Of a DNA stretch of 64,000 bases, positions 36,432 to 45,565 are shown in pieces (position 1 is the stretch's first letter; each line of letters opens with the position of its first letter). The position numbers and the translations under genes are program-made. This DNA comes from Sphingobacteriales bacterium (GTDB lineage: Bacteria; Bacteroidota; Bacteroidia; Chitinophagales; UBA2359), in assembly GCA_016700115.1 (NCBI GenBank), contig CP064999.1, forward strand, positions 1,984,001 through 2,048,000, written 5' to 3'. The notes under the pieces were generated by a model. That model was not told where the DNA came from, made no database searches, and was given only the letters and a program-made list of their open reading frames with translations.

Positions 36432-36720
36432 TAAAAATTAAACTAATGCAAGCAATCGCTACAAAGCGGAAAAGCGGGTTTTGGTTTGTTTTCATACAAA
36501 TAAAAGTTTTGGTTTAAAATTCTGCATCATCTTAAGTTTATCTTTCTCTCAGGAAAGGGTTTATTTGGCGCATTACTATGTATATTCCTTTTCACAGAAA
36601 AAAATCAACCCAAAATCGCATTTTTTTTTCATTTTTTTTGAAAAAAAGTTTTTTTAACCTCAGATACCTGCTTTCATTAACGAAACGAAGATTTTTTAAT
36701 CCGGGTTGCTTGTTTTGGTC
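36432..36720 (-). promoter_or_regulatory. leader shared with the paralogous beta-helix gene
   Basis: From the signal-peptide start to about 36700 the sequence closely matches the region upstream of the gene at 38534-42328 (about 42264-42535). Shared blocks include TAAAATTCTGCATCATCTT, TTACTATGTATATTCCTTTT and a TTTTTTTGAAAAAAAGTTTTT run. The shared promoter should give joint control of both genes. Confidence 0.65.
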
Positions 36721-36753
36721 AAACCTCATAGTTTTGCCAAAACTATGAGGTTT
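36721..36753. repeat. AAACCTCATAGTTTT palindrome, copy 2 (perfect)
   Basis: Arms 36721-36735 and 36739-36753 are fully complementary around GCC. Its right arm overlaps the stop codon of the orphan sorting-domain tail next to it. Confidence 0.75.
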
Positions 36754-36806
36754 TAACCATCCTGCCACACCACCGCCACCTTCCCCCGCGCCAACACAAC
36801 ACCTCC
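36753..36806 (-). pseudogene. orphan T9SS sorting-domain tail
   Basis: Read on the minus strand this encodes GGVVLARGKVAVVWQDG and a stop, preceded directly by another stop. It matches the ends of the neighbouring secreted proteins (VLARGKVAVV plus a few residues). It looks like the 3' fossil of a lost or recombined T9SS gene. Confidence 0.7.
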
Positions 36807-36830
36807 TTAGATGGGCTATTTCATTTATTT

Positions 36831-36849
36831 CCGTAGGTTTCACCTACGG
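36831..36849. repeat. short hairpin CCGTAGG/CCTACGG
   Basis: A 7-bp stem with a 5-base loop in the spacer, followed by ATTCATATTCAACCCTTTCA, a phrase that recurs with changes near 42684-42709. Part of the intergenic repeat family of this block. Confidence 0.5.
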
Positions 36850-36882
36850 CTATTCATATTCAACCCTTTCAGGGTTTTCTTG

Positions 36883-36915
36883 CTTTTCACTTTTAGTTTT
36901 TCACTTTTCACTTTC
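36883..36915. repeat. stuttering CACTTTTAGTTTTT repeat, second gene end
   Basis: A shorter copy of the repeat seen at 31071-31140; the stop codon of the gene ending at 36908 lies within it. Confidence 0.65.
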
Positions 36916-38470
36916 TAACCACCGCCACCTTCCCCCGTGCCAACACACCCTCTCCCGCAGTAACCACATAAACATACACCCCCTCCGGCAGATGCGCCAC
37001 CGAAACGGTTTTGTGGGTTTCGCCTGCAGGTATTTGGGTTTGCAACACCAACTGACCGGTCAGGTTGTATAGGGTAAAGCTCGTTTCGGCTCCGCTCAAC
37101 GAGCCGGCGGAATGATCGGGGAGCGTGATTTGGAGCGTGTTTTGTGCGGGGTTGGGGTAAACTTGGATGAAGTTCTCCCGCTTTAGGGGGGCGGGGGGTA
37201 AAAAAGAGTCTATACCCACCGCCCACTCACAACCTTCCGGAATATAGCAGGAATTACCAAGACTATCGGTGCGAACTACCCATGCCGTTTGAGTAAGGGT
37301 AGTGGAATCGGCATTGAAAACTGAGGTAAAACCTGCCATCATAAAACCACCCTCTGAAGTTTGACTTACTCCCCAAACATAGTCATTAATAGGTATCGTA
37401 CCATTTAAAGCATAAGAATGACTCCAAATACTATCTCCTTCTGCATCTAACTTCATTAACCAAGCATCAGAATGGTATGAACCACCGGAAATAAAACTGT
37501 TAGAACCTATTGCAATCAAATTGTCATCAGGCAATCTAATCATGTCTGAAAATTCATCCATGCCTCCATCGCCATAATATTTAACCCATTGTTGGGTTCC
37601 TGTAGTGTCAATTTTTAGCACAAACGCATTTCCAACATTCCAAATATAGGGCTGTTCTAATCCTGCTATTATATACCCATTTTGTGCCGGAAGCATTGCA
37701 ATTCCTACTGTCCAGTATCCATTTCCTAATATCCTGTTCCATAACATATTGCCTTGACTATCTATTTTGAAAACCCATAAGGTGCTAGTACCGGAATGAC
37801 TTCTTTGTGCAGCTACTATGTAAGTTCCATCTGAATTTTGAATGATTACTCTTACAATTTCACTTGCATTGTCAAACCCATAAGTTTTGCTCCATTCAAT
37901 ATTGCCTTCGGCATCGGTTTTTATGATCCATGCTTGTGCGTGAGAGCTGTTTTCAGGAAAATTATCAGAAAATCCGCCAATTATGAAGCCCCCATCCTGA
38001 GTTACGGTAATACATGCCGGACCATTATTGTATGACCCCAAACTATATGTTTTGCTCCAAAGCGTGTCTCCCAGATTGTTCATTTTCAGTAACAGGGATT
38101 TATAGTATGTATTTGTTGTATAATCAGGTACATACGAGCAAACTACGGCAAAGGACGTTTCATCAACATTAATAATGTAATGACCTGTATATAGTGAATA
38201 CTGATTACTGAAAAATTTAGTCCACAGTGTATCTTTACACAGGTCAAGATTAACAAGATACAGTTCATCTCTAGTAGGGATATTGCGCTTTATACCGACA
38301 GCTACAAAAGTGTTGCTATTTAAACTAATAATATCTCTAAAGACTGATGAATTAGGTAATTGGTCCATAGCCATTCCTTTACAATAATCGTCAGGGTTTT
38401 GTGCAAAAGAAGCTATAATGAAAAAATTAAAGCCTATAAAAAGGCAAAACTTTATGGATAGTGTTTTCAT
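36908..38470 (-). CDS. secreted propeller-like protein with T9SS sorting domain
   Basis: 520 residues. Signal peptide MKTLSIKFCLFIGFNFF, cleavage near ASFAQ. The body has repeats of the type QDGGFIIGGFSDN, QNGYIIAGLEQ, SEGGFMMAGFT with KIDTTGTQQWVK and KLDAEGDSIWSHS between them, as in delta-60-like or propeller proteins. The C-terminal type A domain (VYPNPAQNTLQITLPD, TGQLVLQTQIPAGETHK, LPEGVYVYVV) is almost the same as in the product of 31135-33036. Predicted to be on the cell surface; ligand unknown. Confidence 0.85.
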   Translation of the reverse strand: MKTLSIKFCLFIGFNFFIIASFAQNPDDYCKGMAMDQLPNSSVFRDIISLNSNTFVAVGIKRNIPTRDELYLVNLDLCKDTLWTKFFSNQYSLYTGHYIINVDETSFAVVCSYVPDYTTNTYYKSLLLKMNNLGDTLWSKTYSLGSYNNGPACITVTQDGGFIIGGFSDNFPENSSHAQAWIIKTDAEGNIEWSKTYGFDNASEIVRVIIQNSDGTYIVAAQRSHSGTSTLWVFKIDSQGNMLWNRILGNGYWTVGIAMLPAQNGYIIAGLEQPYIWNVGNAFVLKIDTTGTQQWVKYYGDGGMDEFSDMIRLPDDNLIAIGSNSFISGGSYHSDAWLMKLDAEGDSIWSHSYALNGTIPINDYVWGVSQTSEGGFMMAGFTSVFNADSTTLTQTAWVVRTDSLGNSCYIPEGCEWAVGIDSFLPPAPLKRENFIQVYPNPAQNTLQITLPDHSAGSLSGAETSFTLYNLTGQLVLQTQIPAGETHKTVSVAHLPEGVYVYVVTAGEGVLARGKVAVVRK

Positions 38471-38533
38471 TGCAATTTAATTGATACCTAAACTGCATAA
38501 GTTGCATTCAAGGTAAATGTGAGTAAATCAAGG

Positions 38534-41500
38534 CTAACGGGTAATTAAGAGTTTTTGCCGTTTAATTTCTCCCGATTTATAAACTGCCTCTACTATATAC
38601 AAACCCTTAATTTGCTTTGAAATATTTATGTCCGGGGTTATATCGTTCACACTTAGTGCCAACGCTCCATTAATGTTATACAAATTGAACCGTAAAATAT
38701 TTTCCCAATTTAAAAGGGTGAGATGATTATTTGCGGGATTTGGATAGCAAATTGCTGAAACGGTTGCTGATCGCATCTTGGTTTTACCTGAAGTTGTTAT
38801 GGTATAATCTCGAAACCATGTTTTTTCCTGCTGAAATGCCAAAATAGATTGTGCATAAATGCCGGCAGTGCTGTTGGTTTGGGCAATAAGGTCCAAAGCC
38901 TCTGCCTGTTGCACTCTAAGTTCCTGTAAAGAGCGGTTTTCGGCTTTTATGGAGTGTAACAATTCAAATAGGTCTTCATAATCGGGTTTTAGTGTTTGTG
39001 TAGCAGCCAAACTGCTTAAACCGGCTGTAGCCTGAGCTACACTTCCTTTAACAGTAGTATGGGTTTGCATCAGCAGTCGTTTAGCATAAATAGTATTAAG
39101 CGCATCCAAAAATCCAAACAAAATGCTATCGGGTTGTTCTGTTTCGAAGTAATTATGCAATACTTCGTTGGTAAACTGAATTTGTTCAGCCTCATCAACC
39201 GACATCGCCAATACTTCATTGGCTAAGTATTGAGGGCTTTTCCCTTCGGTTATCATACCAATAAAATCACCTTCCTCTAATTTTGGGCATTCGTTTGGGT
39301 CAAAAAATATACCCGTACATGGGTCTATAATCATTGGTGAACCGGAATTACTGGTAGGTACCGTTAGTGGTTGTTGTTCATTAGCGAAGTATGTAAAAGG
39401 TGGAATAAAAGTGCTGCTTACCCAGATATGATAATCCACTTCGGAAGGAGCAGCATCATAAAAAAGGTTCCCGGCGGTTAAGCCCGAACCACATGCTGAA
39501 CCTTGGTTGCCTAACTCACCAAATACCATCCAAGGGGCAGCTGGTACAACAACAATTTCCGGAGGCGCACTAAAATCCCGAAATGTATTACAAATCACAG
39601 AAAGCGCATGATTGTCTTGGTAGAACTCAATACCTCGAGTCATCTCTAAGCTAATGTCTATCAGCGAGAAATCGTTTTGAAAAATATTGCCCCCACCGGC
39701 ATCTGTGTTATCGGCCACCAAAGAAGGTCTGTCGCTATTGGTTACTTTAGAAAACCGATTGCTGGCTACGGTAACTGCTTCTGAACTCATCAACTCTAAA
39801 TCAGTATTCATACAGTTGAATGTATTATTGACTATATAATCACCGAAATTGCCATCAGAGCTGATCCCTACTGAACAATTTTCAAAATTGGTATTTTGCA
39901 CATTCAGTTTATGGAAAAAACTGCCGGTTCCATGAGCACCAATTCCTTTTCTTAGGTTTTCAAACCGGCTTTCAGAATTAGCGCAAGGTATATAGGGTAG
40001 GACATAATCGGGTTGACAATTTCGCACATTCACACGGGATAAGTAAGACAAAATGCCATAAGAAGCCTCTATATCATCATATAATGCTAGTGGCAACCCT
40101 TTGAATATACAATCTTCAAAAACAGTATTTTGCGAGTTGTATAAAATGATATGTGACTTATGATAACCGGAGGGGCTGAGTTCTGTATCTTTCAAAAGTT
40201 TAGTTTGTTCAAAGGTGCAACCTCTGAATATGTTGGTTTCTCCACCTGCGGATACAAATTCTATATGCCCGAAAGAAACATGATTGTTTCTGAAAGTTGT
40301 ATTAACAGCATAAATATTCCCACCAATGCTTGCAATCGGCAGTCCGACCGAAGGATTTAACACATTGAACGAACTTGCAGCACTACGGGCAAATTCAATC
40401 ACACTGTTTTCTGTATAGATATAGGCTCTTAAAGCATTAGGAGCTTGGATTAGGTGGTCGCCTTGTATGCGTATTCCGTCCCACATATCATGGCAACTGA
40501 GTACGGTAAGTTTGGCATCAATAATGTTAAGCCGACCACCGGGGAGTACTGTTATACCGGTTGGCACACCCGTAATTTTTGTATCGGCAAATTGCAGTTC
40601 GCTGTTTTTTATACTAAGTGTAACTCCGGGTAGCACCTTAATTTGTCCGTGTACTACTTTAAACTGGTTTTCCCATGTGGTGTTTTCGTCTATCGTTAGT
40701 CCATTATAAATATCGAATTGTTGTTCGCAACGGCAATCGTTACAACGCCCCACATAAGGAATTGTACTTACAGTCGTACTTGGATTAGCATTATCAAAAA
40801 TAATGTCGTTTGCAGGATCAAAGTTGCCATACAATAAATTGGGGTAGTATATTAGTCTTGCGCCCGGTTTGACAATAATAGTCATATCGTAAAGATGAAC
40901 ACAGGGCTGGATTGTTAGTTTGCTGCCGGGCTCTAAAATATAAACCGATGGCTTTACCGATATGGTTGTACCCGTGCTTAAAGTATAGGTATTATTTGGC
41001 TGATCGCTTTCAACAGGCATATACCGTTGGTCAATATTATTTTTTTGGTCGCATGGAGTAGCTGCTATATCGTCTAAAGTGGGAGGCAGGCCCCGTGCAG
41101 TAACAAAACTATAACCGGAAGGAAAAATGAGGTTGTCGGCTTCAATAAATACTTCGGAGGGGTTGTAAAAAATGCGTTCTTCGGGGTTAATCTGGGCGAT
41201 GTCGAAGTTTTTGTCCACAATATAAGTGTGTTCGATGCCAGGTTGTTGCTGCAAGTTGGTTCCATCTGGATTTGGAGAGACATATCCTAATGGTAAATAA
41301 GGGCTTGCACCATTACGCAGATGCACTCCAATCAGCGAATACGGAGGAGGATGCATATAAGTACACAGTGGAGGGGTGCTGGAAGTTCCGTCCCAAGACA
41401 GGCATGAAAATGCTTCACATTCAGGAGCTTCTTCAATCGGAAAATAGTTTAAATAGTTAAAACCACCGGAAGGAGGGTTTCCATCTGTGGTATTTATATC

Positions 41501-42328
41501 AATAAAAGGAATGATAGAAATATCATGTTCGTCTTCTGCTGAAGTACAACTTGGATCAATTATTTCATTACAATTCTTAAATGGATAAAATTTTGCTCTG
41601 CCGCGTGTGTTATCAATCACAACATCTATGAAACTTACCGGTTCATTATTGCATAATACATATTTCCTGTGTTTTATGACGGAGTGTGGCACTATTGTTC
41701 TTCTTGAAGTAGGTTCATCATTTGGTGTGCTGGTTAAATTATCTTCTTCTTCTTCGGAATAAGATAGTGGATTACTTATTGTAAACCAACTGCTTGAAAG
41801 AGCATAAAAACGTCTTTTAACAATAGGGTTTAAATTTTCATTTATTGTCAATACCCTTTGATTTGTTCCGGTAAAAGATGTTGCTGCTATTGAACGTTGA
41901 GTATTTTTGCCAAAGGGAAACGACATGAGTTCTAACTCAGTATCCGTGTAATTGGCTAAATCACTATAACCCGATACTAAACATGTTGATTCGTCATCTC
42001 CTAAAGGAGGCATCCATGCGTAAAGAGTTTGATATTCTCCTACGAAGGTGCAGGGACCAAATCCTCCTCCAAAAATATCGGTTATTGCAAATTTTCTATT
42101 ACGGCAAGGTTCAATGTCTAAAAGATTTTCTCCGGTAAGATCGGCATAAATATCAAATACTTGCCTGCAATCCAAGTCGGGATTACAAGTGTTTACTATT
42201 TCACAAGTCGGTGGTGGTTGTGAACCGCCACCTTGAGCAAAGAGGCTATTCACCCCCCCCCCATTAAAAATTAAACCAATACAAACAATCGCTGCAAAGC
42301 GAAAAAACAAGGTTTTGTTTTTGTTCAT
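38534..42328 (-). CDS. large beta-helix T9SS protein, signal peptide in frame
   Basis: 1264 residues. The signal peptide (MNKNKTLFFRFAAIVCIGLIF) runs through a poly-G tract of 10 (42253-42262) into NGGGVNSLFAQ, in frame. The N-terminal 400 residues are unknown. Residues about 560-960 are parallel beta-helix coils (FRGCTFEQTK, FEDCIFKGLPLALYDD, NFENCSVGISSDGNFGDY). A short helical region and a T9SS domain (CYPNPANNHLTLLNWE, LYNINGALALS, KGLYIVEAVYKSGE) end the protein. It is a paralogue of the product of 33123-36431 in architecture, leader and tract. Likely a surface adhesin or glycan-binding protein. Confidence 0.8.
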   Translation of the reverse strand: MNKNKTLFFRFAAIVCIGLIFNGGGVNSLFAQGGGSQPPPTCEIVNTCNPDLDCRQVFDIYADLTGENLLDIEPCRNRKFAITDIFGGGFGPCTFVGEYQTLYAWMPPLGDDESTCLVSGYSDLANYTDTELELMSFPFGKNTQRSIAATSFTGTNQRVLTINENLNPIVKRRFYALSSSWFTISNPLSYSEEEEDNLTSTPNDEPTSRRTIVPHSVIKHRKYVLCNNEPVSFIDVVIDNTRGRAKFYPFKNCNEIIDPSCTSAEDEHDISIIPFIDINTTDGNPPSGGFNYLNYFPIEEAPECEAFSCLSWDGTSSTPPLCTYMHPPPYSLIGVHLRNGASPYLPLGYVSPNPDGTNLQQQPGIEHTYIVDKNFDIAQINPEERIFYNPSEVFIEADNLIFPSGYSFVTARGLPPTLDDIAATPCDQKNNIDQRYMPVESDQPNNTYTLSTGTTISVKPSVYILEPGSKLTIQPCVHLYDMTIIVKPGARLIYYPNLLYGNFDPANDIIFDNANPSTTVSTIPYVGRCNDCRCEQQFDIYNGLTIDENTTWENQFKVVHGQIKVLPGVTLSIKNSELQFADTKITGVPTGITVLPGGRLNIIDAKLTVLSCHDMWDGIRIQGDHLIQAPNALRAYIYTENSVIEFARSAASSFNVLNPSVGLPIASIGGNIYAVNTTFRNNHVSFGHIEFVSAGGETNIFRGCTFEQTKLLKDTELSPSGYHKSHIILYNSQNTVFEDCIFKGLPLALYDDIEASYGILSYLSRVNVRNCQPDYVLPYIPCANSESRFENLRKGIGAHGTGSFFHKLNVQNTNFENCSVGISSDGNFGDYIVNNTFNCMNTDLELMSSEAVTVASNRFSKVTNSDRPSLVADNTDAGGGNIFQNDFSLIDISLEMTRGIEFYQDNHALSVICNTFRDFSAPPEIVVVPAAPWMVFGELGNQGSACGSGLTAGNLFYDAAPSEVDYHIWVSSTFIPPFTYFANEQQPLTVPTSNSGSPMIIDPCTGIFFDPNECPKLEEGDFIGMITEGKSPQYLANEVLAMSVDEAEQIQFTNEVLHNYFETEQPDSILFGFLDALNTIYAKRLLMQTHTTVKGSVAQATAGLSSLAATQTLKPDYEDLFELLHSIKAENRSLQELRVQQAEALDLIAQTNSTAGIYAQSILAFQQEKTWFRDYTITTSGKTKMRSATVSAICYPNPANNHLTLLNWENILRFNLYNINGALALSVNDITPDINISKQIKGLYIVEAVYKSGEIKRQKLLITR
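42253..42262 (-). repeat. poly-G tract of 10, in frame
   Basis: Ten C on the plus strand, within the signal peptide of the 1264-residue protein. Loss or gain of one base would separate the signal peptide from the rest, as seen in the neighbouring 11-G copy. Confidence 0.85.
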
Positions 42329-42540
42329 AAAATTAAATGTTTTGGTTTAAAATTCTGCATCATCTTAAGTTTATCTTTCTATCAAGAAAGGGTTTATCTG
42401 GTGCATTACTATGTATATTCCTTTTCACACAAAAAAATCAGCTTAAAATCGCACTTTTTTTCATTTTTTTTGAAAAAAAGTTTTTTTTAACATCAAATGC
42501 CTGCTTTTGTTAACGAAAAACAATTTACCTGGGTTGCCTG
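42329..42540 (-). promoter_or_regulatory. leader duplicated from/to 36496-36720
   Basis: Aligns with the leader of the 33123-36431 gene: same words in the same order with about one difference in ten bases by eye. It should hold the promoter of the 1264-residue protein gene. Confidence 0.6.
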
Positions 42541-42604
42541 AAGCTGTTTAAACATAAGATGTTTCAGAAACATTCTATGTTTTTGATAATTGCCTGAATT
42601 TGTC

Positions 42605-42637
42605 AATCCTTATAGGTTTGCCAAACCTATGAGGTTT
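42605..42637. repeat. palindrome, copy 3 (diverged)
   Basis: Arms AATCCTTATAGGTTT and AAACCTATGAGGTTT around GCC with two mismatches. The next bases, AAAAGCTACCTTACAGGG, match the sequence after copy 1 near 31053-31068. Confidence 0.6.
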
Positions 42638-42720
42638 TTAAAAAAGCTACCTTACAGGGTTTTTTGCAATTGACAATTGACAATGGCTATTCAAATTCAA
42701 CCCCTTCAAGGTTTTCTTGC

Positions 42721-42792
42721 TTTTCACTTTTCACTTTTAGTTTTTCACTTTTAGTTTTTCACTTTTCACTTCCCAACCACTGCCACCTTACC
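42721..42792 (-). pseudogene. stuttering repeat plus orphan GKVAVVGK tail
   Basis: 42721-42770 is the CACTTTTAGTTTTT repeat. On the minus strand 42766-42792 encodes GKVAVVGK and a stop, the same ending and nearly the same bases as the gene that ends at 31135. The upstream sequence in this frame is not coding. A second fossil of a T9SS gene 3' end. Confidence 0.6.
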
Positions 42793-42848
42793 AATAACTA
42801 TTGCAAAAAAACAAGATTTAGAGTAGCAAAAAGGGTTGACAATAACTT

Positions 42849-43142
42849 ATTGCAGGGGGGCTTTAAGTCAATGCAGGGGTGCATTAACCTGTTGCAGGGG
42901 TGAATTGATTTATTGCAAAGGCGATTTAAAACAATGCGGAGGCACAATAACCCAATGCAGGGGTGCATGAAGTCTTTGCAGAGGTGATTTAAGGCAATGC
43001 ACAGGTGCATTCACCCAATGCAGGGGTGCATTACTTCATTGCGAAGGTTCATTGAGTTAATGCAGGGGTGCAATAAGTCATTGAAGGGGTGCATAGAGTT
43101 ATTTCAGAGAGGCTCAGGGGCTTTGCAAGGGCTAAAAAAAGT
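42849..43142. repeat. degenerate 21-bp tandem array B (about 14 units)
   Basis: Units of exactly 21 bases with consensus near AATGCAGGGGTGCATTAA plus three variable bases. Unit starts are at 42849, 42870, 42891 and on. The best copies contain ATGCA-GGGG-TGCAT, a perfect inverted repeat with a 4-base spacer. It has the same period and palindromic-core plan as the array at 6619-6891 but a different sequence. It lies between the secreted-protein block and dnaG. Reading frames with heptad patterns in it are by-products of the period. Confidence 0.85.
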
Positions 43143-43499
43143 TTGTTTTACTTTAAAAATGCTCTTTACAGAGGGGGGATGGTTAATGCTTCCTGCTTAA
43201 AACCCTTAGACTTTTATACTCATTGGTTTAAAAATATCAATAAGTTTGGTCATCTCTGAGCAGGTGATGGGGCAGTTTTTTTTAACTTGGAAATGAATTT
43301 CCCACACAACAAATTGCTGATGATTAGTAAAAAGCTCAACATGAATGATTGGTTTGCCTTAATTATTCCGGTTTTTTAGCTGACTGAATGAGTAGTATTT
43401 TTGCAGGTATTTAAAAAAATGCCGGACATAGCACCAAAAGGCGGGTCATTTTGTTTAAATTCACCACCTTTATAGCCTAAATATAAAGGCGATTCAGGT
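43143..43499. other. spacer before dnaG
   Basis: No gene seen. TATTTTTG at 43396-43403 fits a TAnnTTTG -7 element about 100 bases before dnaG. Confidence 0.35.
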
Positions 43500-45470
43500 A
43501 TGATGATTCCAGAACAAACCGTTGCAACTATTTTAGACTCTGCGCGAATAGAAGAGGTTGTCGGCGATTTTGTGAATCTCAAAAGGCGTGGAGCCAACCT
43601 GATAGGTTTATGTCCGTTTCACAACGAGCGAACGCCTTCATTTTCGGTATCACCAAGCAAGGGGATATACAAGTGTTTTGGTTGCGGGGCTGCCGGAAGC
43701 TCGGTGAAATTTATCATGGAGCATGAAAAAATGACCTATCCGGAAGCCATGCGCTACCTCGCCAAAAAATACAATATCACTATTGAAGAAGTAGAAGACG
43801 AAACCGGCAGGCAAGAAAAACAGCACTTGGACAGTCTGTATATTGCCACCGATTTTGCGCGGCAGCATTTTATTGACAATCTGTTTCAAAAAGACGAAGG
43901 GCGAAGCGTTGCCCTCAGTTATTTTAAGGAAAGGGGATTTACACCTGAAACTATCAATCATTTTCAGCTTGGCTATAGTCTCGAAAGCTATGATGCGTTG
44001 ATTGACGAAGCCCGAAAGGGGCAGTATAGTTTAGAGATGTTGCAAAAAACAGGGTTAATCGTTCAAAAAGACGAGCGTTACCTGCCGTTTTTCAGAGCAA
44101 GGGTGATGTTTCCTATTCACAACCTATCGGGAAAAGTGGTTGCATTTGCCGGACGCACCTTGTCGAAAGATAAAAAACAACCTAAATACATCAACTCTCC
44201 GGAAACCGAGATTTATGTGAAGAGTAAAATTTTGTACGGCATTTTCTTTGCCAAAAAGGAAATCCGTCAAAAAAACGAGTGCATTTTGGTGGAGGGTTAT
44301 ACCGATGTGATTTCACTTTTTCAGGCCGGTATAGAAAATGTGGTGGCCTCTTCGGGCACAGCACTGACTTTGGAACAAATCAAACTGATACATCGCTATA
44401 CTCCCAATATTATCATGCTATATGATGGCGATGCGGCAGGTATTAAGGCGGCCCTACGCGGTGTAGATTTGATTTTGGAGGAAAACCTGAATGTAAAAGT
44501 GGTAGTTTTACCGCCCGACGAAGATCCTGACAGCTATGTTCAGAAACATGGAAAAACTGCAACCCTTCAGTATATTCATCAAAACGCAAAAGATTTTGTC
44601 TTTTTTAAAACGCAACTGCTGCTCGATGATGCAGGCACTGACCCGGTCAAAAAAACAGAGTTGGTCAGGGAGGTAATCCGCACCATTGCCTTAATTCCTG
44701 ACCCCATTAAAAGGTTGATGTATATCAAAGAGTGTAGCCAGTTGTTGGAAGTGCCCGAAAACCTGATAGTCAGCGAAACCAACCGGCTAAAGTGGAAAAA
44801 GATAGATAAAGAATCAGAAAAATCTGAACATTCCGGGGAACTTCCCCCAAAAATAGGAGATAGCCGCGACAAACATCATAAACAGACCAAACAGCAAAAT
44901 CGGGCATTGCCCGATGAAATCATCTGTGAAAGGGAAATCATCCGGCTGCTCATTGAATACGGAAATAAAGAAATAACCGTTGAAAAGGTACATGCCGAAA
45001 CCAAACATGCTCTTACCGAGTTCCAAACGGTGGCAGCCTGTATTGTTCGTGAAATTTCAGAATTGCCCTTTGAAAAGCCCCTTTATGCTAAAATATTCGA
45101 CTATTTTAAACAACAAATTACAGATGAAAATCCACCTCCGACCTCCGACTTCTTTTTGATGCATCAGGACGAACAAATCAGTACAATTGCCATAGATATG
45201 CTCACTTCACCCTACGAACTGAGCAGTAACTGGGAGGCGATGCACGATATTTTTATTACCGATTCGGTCAGCAGGTTTAAAGACGAGGTGTTTGATGTCA
45301 TCAACCGGTTTAAACTGACCCATATATTAAAGAAGCTCGAAGAAATTAACGAGCAGCTCAAAACCCATCATTCCCCCGAAATGCAAACCGAATTACAACA
45401 TAAACTAATTTTACTCTCAAAATGGAAACAGGACCTGGCCAAACTACTCGGCATTACCATTATTCGCTAA
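43500..45470 (+). CDS. dnaG: DNA primase
   Basis: 656 residues. The CHC2 zinc finger has Cys38, His41, Cys59 and Cys62 in CPFHNERTPSFSV and KCFGCG. The catalytic core has the RNA-polymerase basic motif and a TOPRIM domain (ILVEGYTDVISL with Glu265, then LYDGDAAG with the acidic metal ligands). The C-terminal part is the helicase-binding region, diverged. Two ATG codons stand in tandem at the start; the first is used here. DnaG makes RNA primers for replication with DnaB. Confidence 0.96.
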   Translation: MMIPEQTVATILDSARIEEVVGDFVNLKRRGANLIGLCPFHNERTPSFSVSPSKGIYKCFGCGAAGSSVKFIMEHEKMTYPEAMRYLAKKYNITIEEVEDETGRQEKQHLDSLYIATDFARQHFIDNLFQKDEGRSVALSYFKERGFTPETINHFQLGYSLESYDALIDEARKGQYSLEMLQKTGLIVQKDERYLPFFRARVMFPIHNLSGKVVAFAGRTLSKDKKQPKYINSPETEIYVKSKILYGIFFAKKEIRQKNECILVEGYTDVISLFQAGIENVVASSGTALTLEQIKLIHRYTPNIIMLYDGDAAGIKAALRGVDLILEENLNVKVVVLPPDEDPDSYVQKHGKTATLQYIHQNAKDFVFFKTQLLLDDAGTDPVKKTELVREVIRTIALIPDPIKRLMYIKECSQLLEVPENLIVSETNRLKWKKIDKESEKSEHSGELPPKIGDSRDKHHKQTKQQNRALPDEIICEREIIRLLIEYGNKEITVEKVHAETKHALTEFQTVAACIVREISELPFEKPLYAKIFDYFKQQITDENPPPTSDFFLMHQDEQISTIAIDMLTSPYELSSNWEAMHDIFITDSVSRFKDEVFDVINRFKLTHILKKLEEINEQLKTHHSPEMQTELQHKLILLSKWKQDLAKLLGITIIR

Positions 45471-45565
45471 CTTTGCAGCAGGCAGGACAGTAAGTTTCCT
45501 GTTTTTTTTAATAGAATATTATCATCAAATCCATATCGTATATTTTCAATCTTCTGAAGCTGAAC

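Noticed and set aside
36592..36843. An 83-codon minus-strand frame
   Set aside because: It spans the palindrome and the hairpin in the spacer; the real remnant is the sorting-domain tail in another frame.
42798..43200. Cysteine-rich heptad frames in array B on both strands
   Set aside because: By-product of 21-base repeats in three frames; no plausible protein.
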